Of a DNA stretch of 64,000 bases, positions 8,022 through 17,632 are shown piece by piece (positions within the stretch are counted from its first letter, which is position 1; the number at the start of each line of letters is the position of its first letter). The DNA is from Trichococcus ilyis (lineage in GTDB: Bacteria > Bacillota > Bacilli > Lactobacillales > Aerococcaceae). Under the pieces are notes generated by a model that saw only the letters and a list, made by a program, of their open reading frames with translations, was not told where the DNA came from and did not search any database. Location of the stretch: contig NZ_FNYT01000015.1 of the NCBI RefSeq assembly GCF_900109135.1, positions 1-64,000 on the forward strand, given 5' to 3'. The position numbers and the translations under genes were made by a program.

Positions 8022-9152
8022 CTACAGGTGCATCGTGTCCCACAATGGCAACTGAATGTTCTCGTAATGGATCGGATCAAGCTGGGTTATGGTGATCCCC
8101 AACAACCGCACCTGCCGCTCTATCGCGCCGTGATCGGACCACACTTCCCAGGCATGGCGGAAAATGTCCTCCGCCTTGGCAAAATGATCGACACGGGTCA
8201 TCCTTCTTGTGATGGTTTCAAAATCGGCGTAGCGAATCTTTAAGACAAGTGTGCGCCCGTGCAACTTGTTGGTTCGGAGTGTTTGCTGAACGTCGAGAGC
8301 GATCCGCTTCAATTCCAACCGCACCTGCTCCTCATCACCCAAAAAACGAGGAAAGGTGTGCTCCTTCCCGATCGATTTCCTATCCCTCTCGGGCTCAACA
8401 GGCCGATTGTCAATCCCCCTGACCCGCTGATAAAGAACATAACCGTGCTTGCCGAATTGCGAAATCAATTTGCTCTGATCAAAGAGAAAAAGATCTTCTC
8501 CCGAATGGATGCCCAGCAGTTTCATTTTTTCCACCGTTTTCTTGCCTACCCCATAGAATTTTTCAATGGGCAAGGCATGCAAAAAGCAGACAGCGTCGTT
8601 TGGTGTGATCACCGTTAAGCCGGACGGTTTCTTGAAATCGGAAGCGATCTTAGCGATGAACTTATTGAAGGAAACGCCTGCCGAACAGGTCAGACCGGTT
8701 TCATGCCAGATCTCATGCTGGATTCTTCGGGCTATCACACTCGCACTGGGCAAATTCTGCTTATTTCTGGTGACGTCCAAGTAAGCCTCATCCAACGACA
8801 ACGGCTCGATCAGATCCGTGTAACGGGCGAATATCTCCCTGATCTGGCGTGAAATTGCCTTGTAATGACCCATTCTCGGAGCGATGAAAACAGCTTCCGG
8901 GCAGAGTTCGAACGCTTTTTGCGCACTCATTGCCGAATGGATCCCAAATTCTCTGGCGGCGTAATTGGCCGTGGTCACAACTCCCTTGCGCCCCGTATCT
9001 TTAGGATGGTGGGCAATAACGATCGGTTTGCCCCGATGCTCCGGATGATCCCTTTCCTCAATCGAAGCGTAGAAGGCGTCCATATCCACATGAATAATTT
9101 TTCTGCTTCTGTCATTTTCGGGTTCCTTAAAGGTCAAGATCCCAATCTGCAT
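8022..9152 (-). CDS. dinB: DNA polymerase IV (Y-family translesion polymerase)
   Basis: Low-fidelity polymerase that copies past damaged template bases. The palm motifs carry the catalytic acids: VDMDAFYAS (22-30, Asp23 and Asp25 region) and SLDEAYLD (119-126, Asp121 and Glu122). A helix-hairpin-helix ([14 protein letters not shown]) and a little-finger domain follow. The 376-residue length from the ATG at 9152 is normal, and AAGGAGGAAAG lies directly upstream; the longer frame overlaps the regulator gene. It sits 25 bp after the DtxR/MntR-type regulator and 44 bp before a ZIP transporter, an unusual placement for a repair polymerase. No LexA-type box was noticed. Confidence 0.93.
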   Translation of the reverse strand: MQIGILTFKEPENDRSRKIIHVDMDAFYASIEERDHPEHRGKPIVIAHHPKDTGRKGVVTTANYAAREFGIHSAMSAQKAFELCPEAVFIAPRMGHYKAISRQIREIFARYTDLIEPLSLDEAYLDVTRNKQNLPSASVIARRIQHEIWHETGLTCSAGVSFNKFIAKIASDFKKPSGLTVITPNDAVCFLHALPIEKFYGVGKKTVEKMKLLGIHSGEDLFLFDQSKLISQFGKHGYVLYQRVRGIDNRPVEPERDRKSIGKEHTFPRFLGDEEQVRLELKRIALDVQQTLRTNKLHGRTLVLKIRYADFETITRRMTRVDHFAKAEDIFRHAWEVWSDHGAIERQVRLLGITITQLDPIHYENIQLPLWDTMHL

Positions 9153-9177
9153 ACTTTCCTCCTTGCCTGATGCCGCC

Positions 9178-9822
9178 TCATTGCACATAGATTTTGCCGG
9201 CCGCTTTGAAGCTGATCTGGTAGGACTGGTGATCATGCGTCTCAAAGGTTAACGGACCTTCATAAGGCTCCACCTCCATCAACAGATAAGGAACGCTTAA
9301 CTTCACTCCCTTGCCGAGCAGATACGCCAGAAATTCCTGATCGTCATCGACTTCCCTGATGACAAAGCGGCTTCCGGCTTCGAGTTCGATCAGCGGTCTG
9401 CTGTCGGAAACTTCGATCCGCCCATCTTTGTCGGGTATCACACCCCCATGCGGATCATATTTAGGAAAACCTAAATAGGCATCCAGGCTGTCGATCAATT
9501 TGTCTGAGGAAACATGCTCCAGCAGCTCTGCCTCATCGTGCACCTCATCCCAGTTGAAATCCAACTTTTCCGAGAGGAACACTTCCCAGAGGCGATGTTT
9601 GCGGATCAGCTTATTCGCGACCAATTGGCCTTTTTCCGTAATCTGCACCCCTTGATAAGGGATGTGGCTGATCAGACCGTCCTTGAGCAGTTTTGCGGAC
9701 ATTTCGGTCACGGAAGCGGCAGATACGGACAAAGCCTGCCCAATCTGCTTGTTATTGACAAGCTGTTTATCGCCACCCAATTCCATGATGGCTTTCAGAT
9801 AATCTTCCTTTTGCGGGGTCAT
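9178..9822 (-). CDS. DtxR/MntR family metal-dependent transcriptional repressor
   Basis: Binds Mn2+ or Fe2+ and represses metal-uptake genes. An N-terminal winged helix spans about 1-65, a dimerisation domain with metal-ligand-type residues (RKHRLWE, and AELLEHVS) about 66-140, and a C-terminal SH3/FeoA-like domain about 145-214, as in the long ScaR/SloR/IdeR class. At the position of Bacillus MntR Glu11 the residue is Lys, so the second metal site resembles IdeR/ScaR more than MntR. The ATG follows AAAGGGAGGGAG. A perfect TTTAGG-N4-CCTAAA palindrome overlaps its promoter, suggesting autoregulation. First gene of the dinB/ZIP operon. Whether it senses manganese or iron is open. Confidence 0.88.
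   Translation of the reverse strand: MTPQKEDYLKAIMELGGDKQLVNNKQIGQALSVSAASVTEMSAKLLKDGLISHIPYQGVQITEKGQLVANKLIRKHRLWEVFLSEKLDFNWDEVHDEAELLEHVSSDKLIDSLDAYLGFPKYDPHGGVIPDKDGRIEVSDSRPLIELEAGSRFVIREVDDDQEFLAYLLGKGVKLSVPYLLMEVEPYEGPLTFETHDHQSYQISFKAAGKIYVQ
9459..9476. promoter_or_regulatory. Second operator-like palindrome inside the regulator gene
   Basis: ATTTAGG-AAAA-CCTAAAT has perfect 7-bp arms and the same TTTAGG-N4-CCTAAA core as the promoter operator. It encodes a conserved LGFPKY stretch of the repressor, so it may be a coding coincidence. If bound, it could act as a roadblock or an auxiliary site. Confidence 0.35.
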
Positions 9823-9836
9823 GAGCTCCCTCCCTT

Positions 9837-9891
9837 TTTAGGTTAACCTAAACTATAATTCACATTATACAGCACGCCCATTCGATTGCAA
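9837..9891 (-). promoter_or_regulatory. Promoter and metal-repressor operator
   Basis: TATAAT (9864-9869) with TTGCAA (9886-9891), 16 bp apart on the minus strand, form the promoter. Directly downstream, over the start of transcription, lies the perfect 16-bp palindrome TTTAGGTTAACCTAAA (9837-9852). This matches the TTAGG-N4-CCTAA pattern of DtxR-family operators. A half-site AACCTAAA lies at 9891-9898. Confidence 0.75.
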
Positions 9892-10025
9892 ACCTAAAAG
9901 CTGCAATAATCCTTTCATTCTTGATTGTAACCTCTCGCCAAAAAGAAACGAAAGGTCAGTTGACGACAAAATGACCAAGAATTTTATGCACGATGGCTGA
10001 CCGGGCCCAAGTTGTCAGAAACCGC

Positions 10026-10060
10026 AAAAAAAAGCCGGGAGCGCGTCCCGGCTTTTCTTT
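10026..10060 (-). terminator. Terminator of adhE
   Basis: AAAGCCGGGA-N-TCCCGGCTTT stem flanked by runs of A and T, so it could work on both strands. No gene follows on the plus strand. Confidence 0.85.
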
Positions 10061-10068
10061 ATCTACAA

Positions 10069-12672
10069 TTAACCTTTGTAGGCTGCGTAGATGATTTCTT
10101 TCAATTCTGAGATTAATGGTTGTTTAGGGTTAGCAGTTGTACATTGGTCTTCGAATGCCAATTCAGCTAATTTGTCTGCATCGCGTTCAAGCATTTCTTC
10201 AGTGATTCCTTGATCGCGGAAGTTCATCTTGATGCCGATGTCTTGTCCTAATTTAGTGATTTCTGTCGCCAAAGCTTCGACCAATTCTGCAGTCGTGTTG
10301 CCTTTGAAGCCCAGGTAGCGAGCGATTTCAGCGTAGTCTTCATCTGCACGGAAGTACTCGTATTTAGCCCACAACGCATGTTTTTGCGGATCGATCGCAT
10401 TGTAGCGGATGATGTGCGGCAACAGGATAGCGTTCGTACGGCCGTGGATCAGATCCCATTGACCGCCGATTTTGTGTGCGATCGAGTGGGAAATACCCAG
10501 GAATGCATTCGCGAAGGCCATACCAGCCATAGTAGAAGCATTGTGCATTTTTTCGCGTGATTCTTGGTCGCCGTAATTGTATGAATTTCTCAAGTTTTCG
10601 AATACCAATTTGATTGCTTGTAAACTCAAACCTTTAGTGTAGTCGTTTGCCAATACGGAAACAAAAGATTCGATGGCATGCGTCAATACGTCCATACCAG
10701 TATCTGCAGTTACAGATTTAGGAACACTGTATACGAATTGTGGATCCACGATGGCAATATCCGGAGTCAATGCGTAATCAGCCAATGGGTATTTGATGTG
10801 TGTTTCGCTGTCTGTGATAACCGCGAATGGCGTTACTTCCGAACCAGTACCTGATGTAGTCGGGATGCAGACAAGTTTCGCTTTTTCCATATCCTTGATC
10901 TTGTAAGTACGTTTGCGGATATCCAAGAATTTTTGTTTAGCGCCGAAGAAGTCGCTTTCTGGGTGCTCATAGAACAACCACATAGCCTTGGCAGCATCCA
11001 TAGGAGAACCCCCGCCGATTGCGATGATTGTATCCGGTTTGAAGTCGCGCATTTTTTCAGTACCACGATTTACAGTGTTTGTTGTCGGGTTAGGTTCAAC
11101 ATCCGAGAAGATGGCGTAAGATACTTTGTTGTTGCGTTGTTTCAATTGTTCGATGACTACATCCACATAGCCGAATTTGACCATGCCGTCGTCGCAGACG
11201 ATGAAGACTCTTTCGACATCTTTCATGTCACGTAAGTATCTAACTGAATTTTCTTCGAAGTAAACCTTCTCTGGCAATTTAATCCACTGCATATTATTTC
11301 TCCTTTTAGCAACAGTTTTCACGTTCAATAAATCTAATGCAGAAACGTTATGAGAAACAGAGTTTCTGCCGTAAGATCCGCAACCCAAAGTTAATGAAGC
11401 GATATTATTGTTGTATAGGTCACCGATACCAGCTTGAGAAGATGGAGAGTTGATAAGAACGCGGCAAGCTTTCATTTCTTTTCCGAATCGCTCGATCAAG
11501 TCATTGCGGCGAGTATGCAGTGCAGCCGAGTGACCTAAGCCACCCAAATCAAGCATTTGTTTGCACATTTGGATACCATGCTCTGTACTGTCTGATTTCA
11601 TCATAGCCAATACTGGAGATAATTTCTCTCTTGACATTGGGTATTCTGCTCCGACGCCCGGTAATTCAGCGATCAACAATTTAGTGTTTGCAGGAACGTT
11701 CAACCCAGCCATTTCAGCAATTTTACGAGCGTGCATACCGACAACATTCGGTCTCACGCCAGTTTTGGTATCATTCATTACGACGTCTTCCAATTGTTGG
11801 ATTTCTTCAGGTTTAGCGAAGTATACGTTGTGCAGTTGGAATTCTTTTTTGACTTCATCGTAGATTTCGCTGTCGACGATTGCGGCTTGTTCTGAAGCAC
11901 AGATCATACCGTTGTCGAATGTTTTGGAAACGATGATGTCGTTTACAGCACGTTTGATGTTTGCTGATTTTTCGATGTAAGCTGGAACGTTACCAGGTCC
12001 AACGCCTAATGCTGGTTTACCTGTAGAATAAGCAGCTTTAACCATTGCAGCTCCACCTGTAGCCAATACGACAGCAACTTCCGGATGGTTGATCAATTCT
12101 GCTGTTTTTTCCATTGATACGCCTTCTACCCATTGGATGCAGTCAGCCGGTGCGCCCGCTTTGATTGCAGCGTCGTAAACGACTTGTGCAGTTGCAGCTG
12201 AACATTTTTCTGCGCTTGGGTGGAAAGAGAAGATGATCGGGTTTCTTGTTTTCATACAGATCATCGCTTTGAAGATTGTTGTCGAAGTTGGGTTGGTTGT
12301 CGGGATGATACCGGCAACAACACCTACAGGAGCGGCAACTTTCATAATTTGATCAACTTTATTGTCTTCGATGATGCCTACTGTTTTATTTTTTCTGATT
12401 GAGTGCCAAATGTTTTCAGCGGCATACATGTTTTTGATACATTTATCTTCGTAAACGCCACGGCCAGTTTCTTCAACTGCCATTTTTGCAAGTGGCATAT
12501 GTTGCTCCATTGCAGCTAATGCCATTTCGTGGACGATGTGGTCGACTTGTTCTTGGGTATAATCTTCAAACAGAGTCAAAGCTTTTTGGGCTTTTGCAGT
12601 GTAGTTGCTGATTTCTTCTTTTGCAGTCATCATGGGTTTTTGCTCCTCTAAAACTACTTTTTCTTTACTCAT
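10069..12672 (-). CDS. adhE: Bifunctional acetaldehyde-CoA/alcohol dehydrogenase
   Basis: Reduces acetyl-CoA to acetaldehyde and then to ethanol, regenerating two NAD+ during fermentation; forms long cytosolic spirosomes. The aldehyde dehydrogenase half (about 1-450) has the catalytic Cys258 in GMICASE. The iron-dependent alcohol dehydrogenase half (about 460-867) has GGGSPMDAAK for NAD binding and the metal ligands in DTGMDVLTHAIE, GISHSIAHKIGG and LIHGRTNA. The 867-residue length is typical. The ATG follows AGGAGGATC. It is transcribed alone from a promoter flanked by Rex-like and CcpA-like sites, so redox and carbon-source control are likely. Confidence 0.97.
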   Translation of the reverse strand: MSKEKVVLEEQKPMMTAKEEISNYTAKAQKALTLFEDYTQEQVDHIVHEMALAAMEQHMPLAKMAVEETGRGVYEDKCIKNMYAAENIWHSIRKNKTVGIIEDNKVDQIMKVAAPVGVVAGIIPTTNPTSTTIFKAMICMKTRNPIIFSFHPSAEKCSAATAQVVYDAAIKAGAPADCIQWVEGVSMEKTAELINHPEVAVVLATGGAAMVKAAYSTGKPALGVGPGNVPAYIEKSANIKRAVNDIIVSKTFDNGMICASEQAAIVDSEIYDEVKKEFQLHNVYFAKPEEIQQLEDVVMNDTKTGVRPNVVGMHARKIAEMAGLNVPANTKLLIAELPGVGAEYPMSREKLSPVLAMMKSDSTEHGIQMCKQMLDLGGLGHSAALHTRRNDLIERFGKEMKACRVLINSPSSQAGIGDLYNNNIASLTLGCGSYGRNSVSHNVSALDLLNVKTVAKRRNNMQWIKLPEKVYFEENSVRYLRDMKDVERVFIVCDDGMVKFGYVDVVIEQLKQRNNKVSYAIFSDVEPNPTTNTVNRGTEKMRDFKPDTIIAIGGGSPMDAAKAMWLFYEHPESDFFGAKQKFLDIRKRTYKIKDMEKAKLVCIPTTSGTGSEVTPFAVITDSETHIKYPLADYALTPDIAIVDPQFVYSVPKSVTADTGMDVLTHAIESFVSVLANDYTKGLSLQAIKLVFENLRNSYNYGDQESREKMHNASTMAGMAFANAFLGISHSIAHKIGGQWDLIHGRTNAILLPHIIRYNAIDPQKHALWAKYEYFRADEDYAEIARYLGFKGNTTAELVEALATEITKLGQDIGIKMNFRDQGITEEMLERDADKLAELAFEDQCTTANPKQPLISELKEIIYAAYKG

Positions 12673-12694
12673 GTGAGATCCTCCTAAAAATATA

Positions 12695-12803
12695 TGTTAT
12701 CCTTTTCACATGCTTATTATATTTCATGGAATTTCGTTTGTAAAGCGAGGAAATGTGATTTTTTTCACTTTATCTCAGCATTGCTTCTGTAAGCGCGTTC
12801 ACA
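12695..12803 (-). promoter_or_regulatory. adhE promoter with Rex-like and cre-like sites
   Basis: Minus-strand TTTACA (12739-12744) and TATAAT (12716-12721) are 17 bp apart. Three sites fit TGTGA-N6-TCACA, the core of the Rex box, with one mismatch each: 12695-12710 (over the transcription start), 12754-12769 (just upstream of -35) and 12788-12803. The last also fits the CcpA cre pattern TGNAANCGNNNNCA exactly at 12788-12801. Rex control of adhE by NADH/NAD+ ratio is known in Gram-positives; binding here is inferred. Confidence 0.6.
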
Positions 12804-12804
12804 A

Positions 12805-13167
12805 GGAGTCGTCTATACCATATGTTTTCACAAATAATTTCTGGAACTAACTGATTTCCCGCCGTTTCGATTGTGAAATTTTTATCATTATTAAAAACTG
12901 ATTCTACCGGAATTTTTTTTCAAATATTTTTTTTGCAGAAAAACACATGGACGTTTAGCGTCCCGATGACGTATTTTCCGGATCCTTCTGCAGTTGTCGT
13001 TGTATAAATCCGCTTACTTTTCGTTTGGAAATGCCAGAAGCGCTCAAATATTTCAAAATGACGGAAAAAATTTTTCCGCCCGCATTTGTTTGGCCTATTT
13101 TCGTCCCGGTTTAAAACAGAAACACGCTTGCGCCTTTTCAGTCGGCCAACATTCAGCCGCCCGGTAC
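12805..13167. other. AT-rich non-coding region with nothing recognised
   Basis: Lies between the adhE control region and the comN-like gene. It contains poly-T runs near 12906-12932, another TTGTGAA half-site at 12871 and a near-perfect A6T5 palindrome CGGAAAAAATTTTTCCG at 13062-13078. Reading frames in it lack ribosome binding sites and similarity I recognise. Confidence 0.4.
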
Positions 13168-13171
13168 GCAA

Positions 13172-13201
13172 AAAGCACAATACCCTGGAGTACTGTGCTT
13201 T
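13172..13201 (-). terminator. Terminator after the comN-like gene
   Basis: AAAGCACA-GTAC paired with GTAC-TGTGCTTT and followed on the minus strand by TTTTTGCG. It ends the tgt-yajC-comN-like transcript. Confidence 0.75.
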
Positions 13202-13215
13202 CTGCGAGTGGCGAT

Positions 13216-13497
13216 TCATAGGAAGTCATCAAAATTTATTTCATCCAACGAAGACACTTTATAGACCTGTGCTTCCAAAGCAACAAAATCGAAATAATGG
13301 TTTACGGTCGTCTTCATGATATCTCGGATTTGTTGGTAATAATGCTTAGGGACAGCATGCTTCCAGGAGAATTCCTTGAAATAGCGATAGATATCATCGG
13401 CTTGGATATTTTCGTAGCCTAATTGATTGAATTCAGTTGCTTTCAACTTGAACCACGGCTCCAACTGGCTGTATTGCTGCTCTGATATTTCCGGCAA
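13216..13497 (-). CDS. ComN-like post-transcriptional regulator family protein
   Basis: A 93-residue protein with a helical body (LEPWFKLKATEFNQLGYENI) and an acidic C-terminal end (DEINFDDFL). It fits the small post-transcriptional regulator family of Bacillus ComN, which acts on comE mRNA at the pole. The context supports this: in Bacillus comN lies near yajC and tgt. The start is TTG at 13497, seven bases after GGAGGG; an ATG at 13530 is in frame but has no ribosome binding site. Sporulation gene spoVB and secDF, neighbours in Bacillus, are absent here. No target is known for it in this organism. Confidence 0.65.
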   Translation of the reverse strand: MPEISEQQYSQLEPWFKLKATEFNQLGYENIQADDIYRYFKEFSWKHAVPKHYYQQIRDIMKTTVNHYFDFVALEAQVYKVSSLDEINFDDFL

Positions 13498-13534
13498 GTG
13501 CTGTCCCTCCTTTCTGCTGAACCGAAACATTTTA

Positions 13535-13879
13535 TTATTCGTTGGTGTCTTCTTGCGTTTTCTCGGCTTCCTCTGCTGTGAAGTCTTCCACTATTGCTTC
13601 ATCGGTTGTGATAGTCGCAACCTTTGAAATACGTGAAATTGCGCGCTTTTCAAAAGTCAAAAAGATCCCTTCGCAATCCAATACGACCGTGTTGTCATCG
13701 GAATTGATCTCTTCGACAATCCCATGCAAACCGCCGATCGTGACTACTTTATCCCCTGGTTTGATTTGGCTGAGCATATCTTGCGTTTTTTGCGCTTGTT
13801 TCTTTTGTGGTCTGATCAAGATGAAATACATTACACCGAACAGCACCCCATAAAAGGCGATCATGATTACTGTATCCAT
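13535..13879 (-). CDS. yajC: Preprotein translocase accessory subunit YajC
   Basis: A small membrane protein that associates with SecDF and the Sec translocon. One N-terminal transmembrane helix (about 3-22) is followed by the conserved IRPQKKQ turn and a cytosolic domain with KPGDKVVTIGGLHG (42-55). The C-terminus is acidic. The 114-residue length is typical and GGAGG precedes the ATG. It sits between tgt and the comN-like gene, the usual yajC position downstream of tgt; secDF is not in the window. Confidence 0.93.
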   Translation of the reverse strand: MDTVIMIAFYGVLFGVMYFILIRPQKKQAQKTQDMLSQIKPGDKVVTIGGLHGIVEEINSDDNTVVLDCEGIFLTFEKRAISRISKVATITTDEAIVEDFTAEEAEKTQEDTNE

Positions 13880-13954
13880 AAATTTTCCTCCATCTGCGGT
13901 ATTTTTTATCTATCATCCACTTTACCAAATTTTAAGTTGTACTACCACCAAAAC

Positions 13955-15247
<1,293 letters not shown>

Positions 15248-15254
15248 TCAGTGC

Positions 15255-15908
15255 CTATTTTCGGTCAAAATCCGGCCTTTCCAGGATTTCTTTGGCAATA
15301 AAGGCTTTCACCAAAGCTTTTTGGCCGGCGGTATGTTTTTTCCGGATTTGCGCAGAGCTTTTTTCCATTCTTTTGGCCGTCTTCAATTCTTTTTTATCAT
15401 CGGACAATAATTTAAAGTCTTCCGCCAGCCCCTCCACAGAATCGGTATCCGCTTCCGCGAAGAATGGTTCATCATCGCCTTCGTCCGAATGATTCTCGTA
15501 GGCTTGGATGCTGTCTTTGTTTGACGGAGTCGTCCGCAACAATGGCTGCCATAAATTTTCACGGTTGACGAACAGCAGGATTTCCCTTCGCCAATTCCGG
15601 TCGGTCAGGATCCGGCTTACTTCCCCCAGATATTTTTCGGGCAGGCGCTCCTGGAAAAAGCCGTACAGCTGTTCAGGCTTCATTGTTGCCAATTTTTGGA
15701 CCATCCGGCTAGCATTTCCGTTTACGTCACTATCCAACGTCATGAGGTTTGTTCGCTGCAAAGAACCTGCTCGGGATGTGTTCGCTTGCTTTCTGCCACT
15801 ATCCGACAGACGGTTCAGCCTCCGGACGATCGAAAGAAGCACGGAGAGGAAAAACACGAGGAACAGGATCGGCAAAATGATCGGCAATAAAATGGCCAAG
15901 TTCGTCAT
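15255..15908 (-). CDS. Membrane-anchored protein of unknown function in the flotillin operon
   Basis: I do not recognise this 217-residue protein. It has a strongly hydrophobic N-terminal helix (about 5-28), a basic stretch, a middle region (about 65-120) with [20 protein letters not shown] that looks like a small folded domain, an acidic low-complexity linker (about 140-160), and a Lys/Arg-rich C-terminal helix. Its ATG overlaps the stop of floA by 4 bp, so translation is probably coupled. Co-expression with FloA and NfeD suggests a role in membrane microdomains; Bacillus also has a third gene (yqfB) after floA, but I cannot judge homology. Confidence 0.7.
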   Translation of the reverse strand: MTNLAILLPIILPILFLVFFLSVLLSIVRRLNRLSDSGRKQANTSRAGSLQRTNLMTLDSDVNGNASRMVQKLATMKPEQLYGFFQERLPEKYLGEVSRILTDRNWRREILLFVNRENLWQPLLRTTPSNKDSIQAYENHSDEGDDEPFFAEADTDSVEGLAEDFKLLSDDKKELKTAKRMEKSSAQIRKKHTAGQKALVKAFIAKEILERPDFDRK

Positions 15909-16891
15909 TCGGGATCGCTTCTATCTGCCGGAAACTCGGAAATGCTGCTCCTCATTTCGGTATCCGCTATGATGTTTTTCATTTTGTAATAATCCATCAC
16001 GCCCAGGTTGCCGCTGCGCAGCGCTTCAGCCATGGCCAAAGGCACTTGCGCTTCGGATTCGACCACTTTCGCACGCATCCTTTGCACTGAAGCGATCATC
16101 TCCTGTTCCTCGGCGACCGCAAAGGCCCGGCGCTCCTCCGCTTTCGCTTGCGCAACCCGCTTATCCGCTTCCGCCTGTTCGGCTTGCAGTTTTGCGCCTA
16201 CATTCCGGCCGACATCAACATCGGCAATATCGATGGACAGTATCTCGAAGGCGGTCCCGGAATCCAGCCCTTTTTTCAGGATCGTCTGGGAAATGGAATC
16301 CGGGTTTTCCAAAACGGAGGTGTGCATAACCGCAGACCCCACCGTCGTGACGATTCCTTCGCCGACGCGGGCGATGATCGTTTCTTCGCCTGCGCCCCCG
16401 ACTAGGCGCTCAATATTGGCGCGCACGGTCACCTTCGCTTTCGCTTTCACTTCTATCCCGTTCATGGCCACACCTGCAATGATCGGAGTTTCGATGACTT
16501 TCGGATTGACGCTCATTTTAACCGCTTCAAGCACATTGCGCCCGGCAAGGTCGATGGCTGCCGCTTTTTCAAAACCCAAATCGATATTTGCACGTTGGGC
16601 CGCAATCAGCGCATCGATGACCATATTGACATCACCACCGGCAAGATGATGTGCCTCCAACTCGTTTATGTCAATTTCCAGCCCAGCTTTGGTGGCTTTG
16701 ATCATCGGCTGCACGATCATATAGGGGACTACCCGGCGCAAACGCATGCCGACCAGATTCGAAATTTTGACCTTTACTCCCGAAAAATAGGCCGTGATCC
16801 ATAGCCCGACCGGCACAAAGCGGAAAAACAAAGACAAAAACAATAAAACAAACACGGCAATCAAGATAAGTCCTATCAATCCTTCTGTCAT
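15905..16891 (-). CDS. floA: Flotillin-like scaffold protein FloA
   Basis: Organises functional membrane microdomains in Gram-positive bacteria and affects membrane fluidity and protein complex assembly. The N-terminus is a hydrophobic hairpin (about 4-40) with no signal peptide, then an SPFH-type domain ([20 protein letters not shown] about 160-180) and a coiled-coil rich in Ala/Glu/Lys (about 235-280, [17 protein letters not shown]). The 328-residue length matches UPF0365/FloA. ATGA overlaps couple it to nfeD upstream and to the unknown gene downstream, giving a tight three-gene operon. Confidence 0.93.
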   Translation of the reverse strand: MTEGLIGLILIAVFVLLFLSLFFRFVPVGLWITAYFSGVKVKISNLVGMRLRRVVPYMIVQPMIKATKAGLEIDINELEAHHLAGGDVNMVIDALIAAQRANIDLGFEKAAAIDLAGRNVLEAVKMSVNPKVIETPIIAGVAMNGIEVKAKAKVTVRANIERLVGGAGEETIIARVGEGIVTTVGSAVMHTSVLENPDSISQTILKKGLDSGTAFEILSIDIADVDVGRNVGAKLQAEQAEADKRVAQAKAEERRAFAVAEEQEMIASVQRMRAKVVESEAQVPLAMAEALRSGNLGVMDYYKMKNIIADTEMRSSISEFPADRSDPE

Positions 16892-17490
16892 TCTCCATCC
16901 AACTCCTTAACAGTAATTTTGACCCCTTCAACCTGTACGACCTGAACCTGTTTCCCTTCAAATATGATTTTTCCGTCACTGACTACGTCGAGCACCACAC
17001 CTCCGATAGCCGCTTTTCCGGCGGGCCGCAAGGTTGTCTTGGCTGTGCCGATCATTCCCAAATATGCGGAATAATCGTTGCTGGAAGAATATCCACGCTC
17101 GCGATTCAGGGATGTGTCCAGAATCAATTTGCTGCGGCCCGGCAGAAATTTATAGCCTTTTTTCAGCAGAACCGATGTCGTTATGCCCGAAATGATGATC
17201 GCCAAACTGACGTCCAGCACACTTTCGAAAATGTGCTCATTGTTCAAAAACAGTCCGGCCGCAATCAGCAAGAACCCCGCGACCCCCACCAGTCCGAAGT
17301 CCGGTATGAACAACTCCGCCACCAACAACAGGATCCCGAACAGGAACAACAGCAGCGTCAGCCAATTCCCGCTCCCGAAATACAGGAAGTACAGCAAAAA
17401 ACTCAGGATGGCCGCGCCCCCGAACAAGTAATACCTCGAAGTGAACAGCATGAAAACCAGACACAAAGATCCGATGACCAAAAAAAGCAA
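16888..17490 (-). CDS. NfeD family membrane protein (short form)
   Basis: Partner of flotillins. Four to five hydrophobic segments occupy about 1-110, followed by a short soluble OB-fold domain ([17 protein letters not shown] and [13 protein letters not shown]). The N-terminal ClpP-like protease domain of long NfeD proteins is absent. The start is TTG at 17490, seven bases after AAAGGAGGCG; the longer ATG frame at 17532 lacks a ribosome binding site. Its stop overlaps the floA start. Sequence and context support the NfeD/FloA pair. Confidence 0.88.
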   Translation of the reverse strand: MLFLVIGSLCLVFMLFTSRYYLFGGAAILSFLLYFLYFGSGNWLTLLLFLFGILLLVAELFIPDFGLVGVAGFLLIAAGLFLNNEHIFESVLDVSLAIIISGITTSVLLKKGYKFLPGRSKLILDTSLNRERGYSSSNDYSAYLGMIGTAKTTLRPAGKAAIGGVVLDVVSDGKIIFEGKQVQVVQVEGVKITVKELDGE

Positions 17491-17583
17491 AATGAACGCC
17501 TCCTTTCGCTTTGAACCAATGAAGTCAACCAATGAAAAATAAGAAAATTTATATTATCATTTTACCGCACATCCAGAAATAAC

Positions 17584-17615
17584 AAAAGGAAATCCCTTTC
17601 AGGACTTCCTTTCTG
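17584..17615 (-). terminator. Terminator of clpB
   Basis: AAAGGAA-TCC paired with GGA-TTCCTTT, followed on the minus strand by TTTTGTTATTT. Confidence 0.7.
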
Positions 17616-17632
17616 CCAAGAGACTTGTTAGT

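Noticed and set aside
12920-13219. 99-residue minus-strand frame in the gap upstream of adhE
   Set aside because: It runs through the terminator of the comN-like gene and poly-T stretches, with no ribosome binding site.
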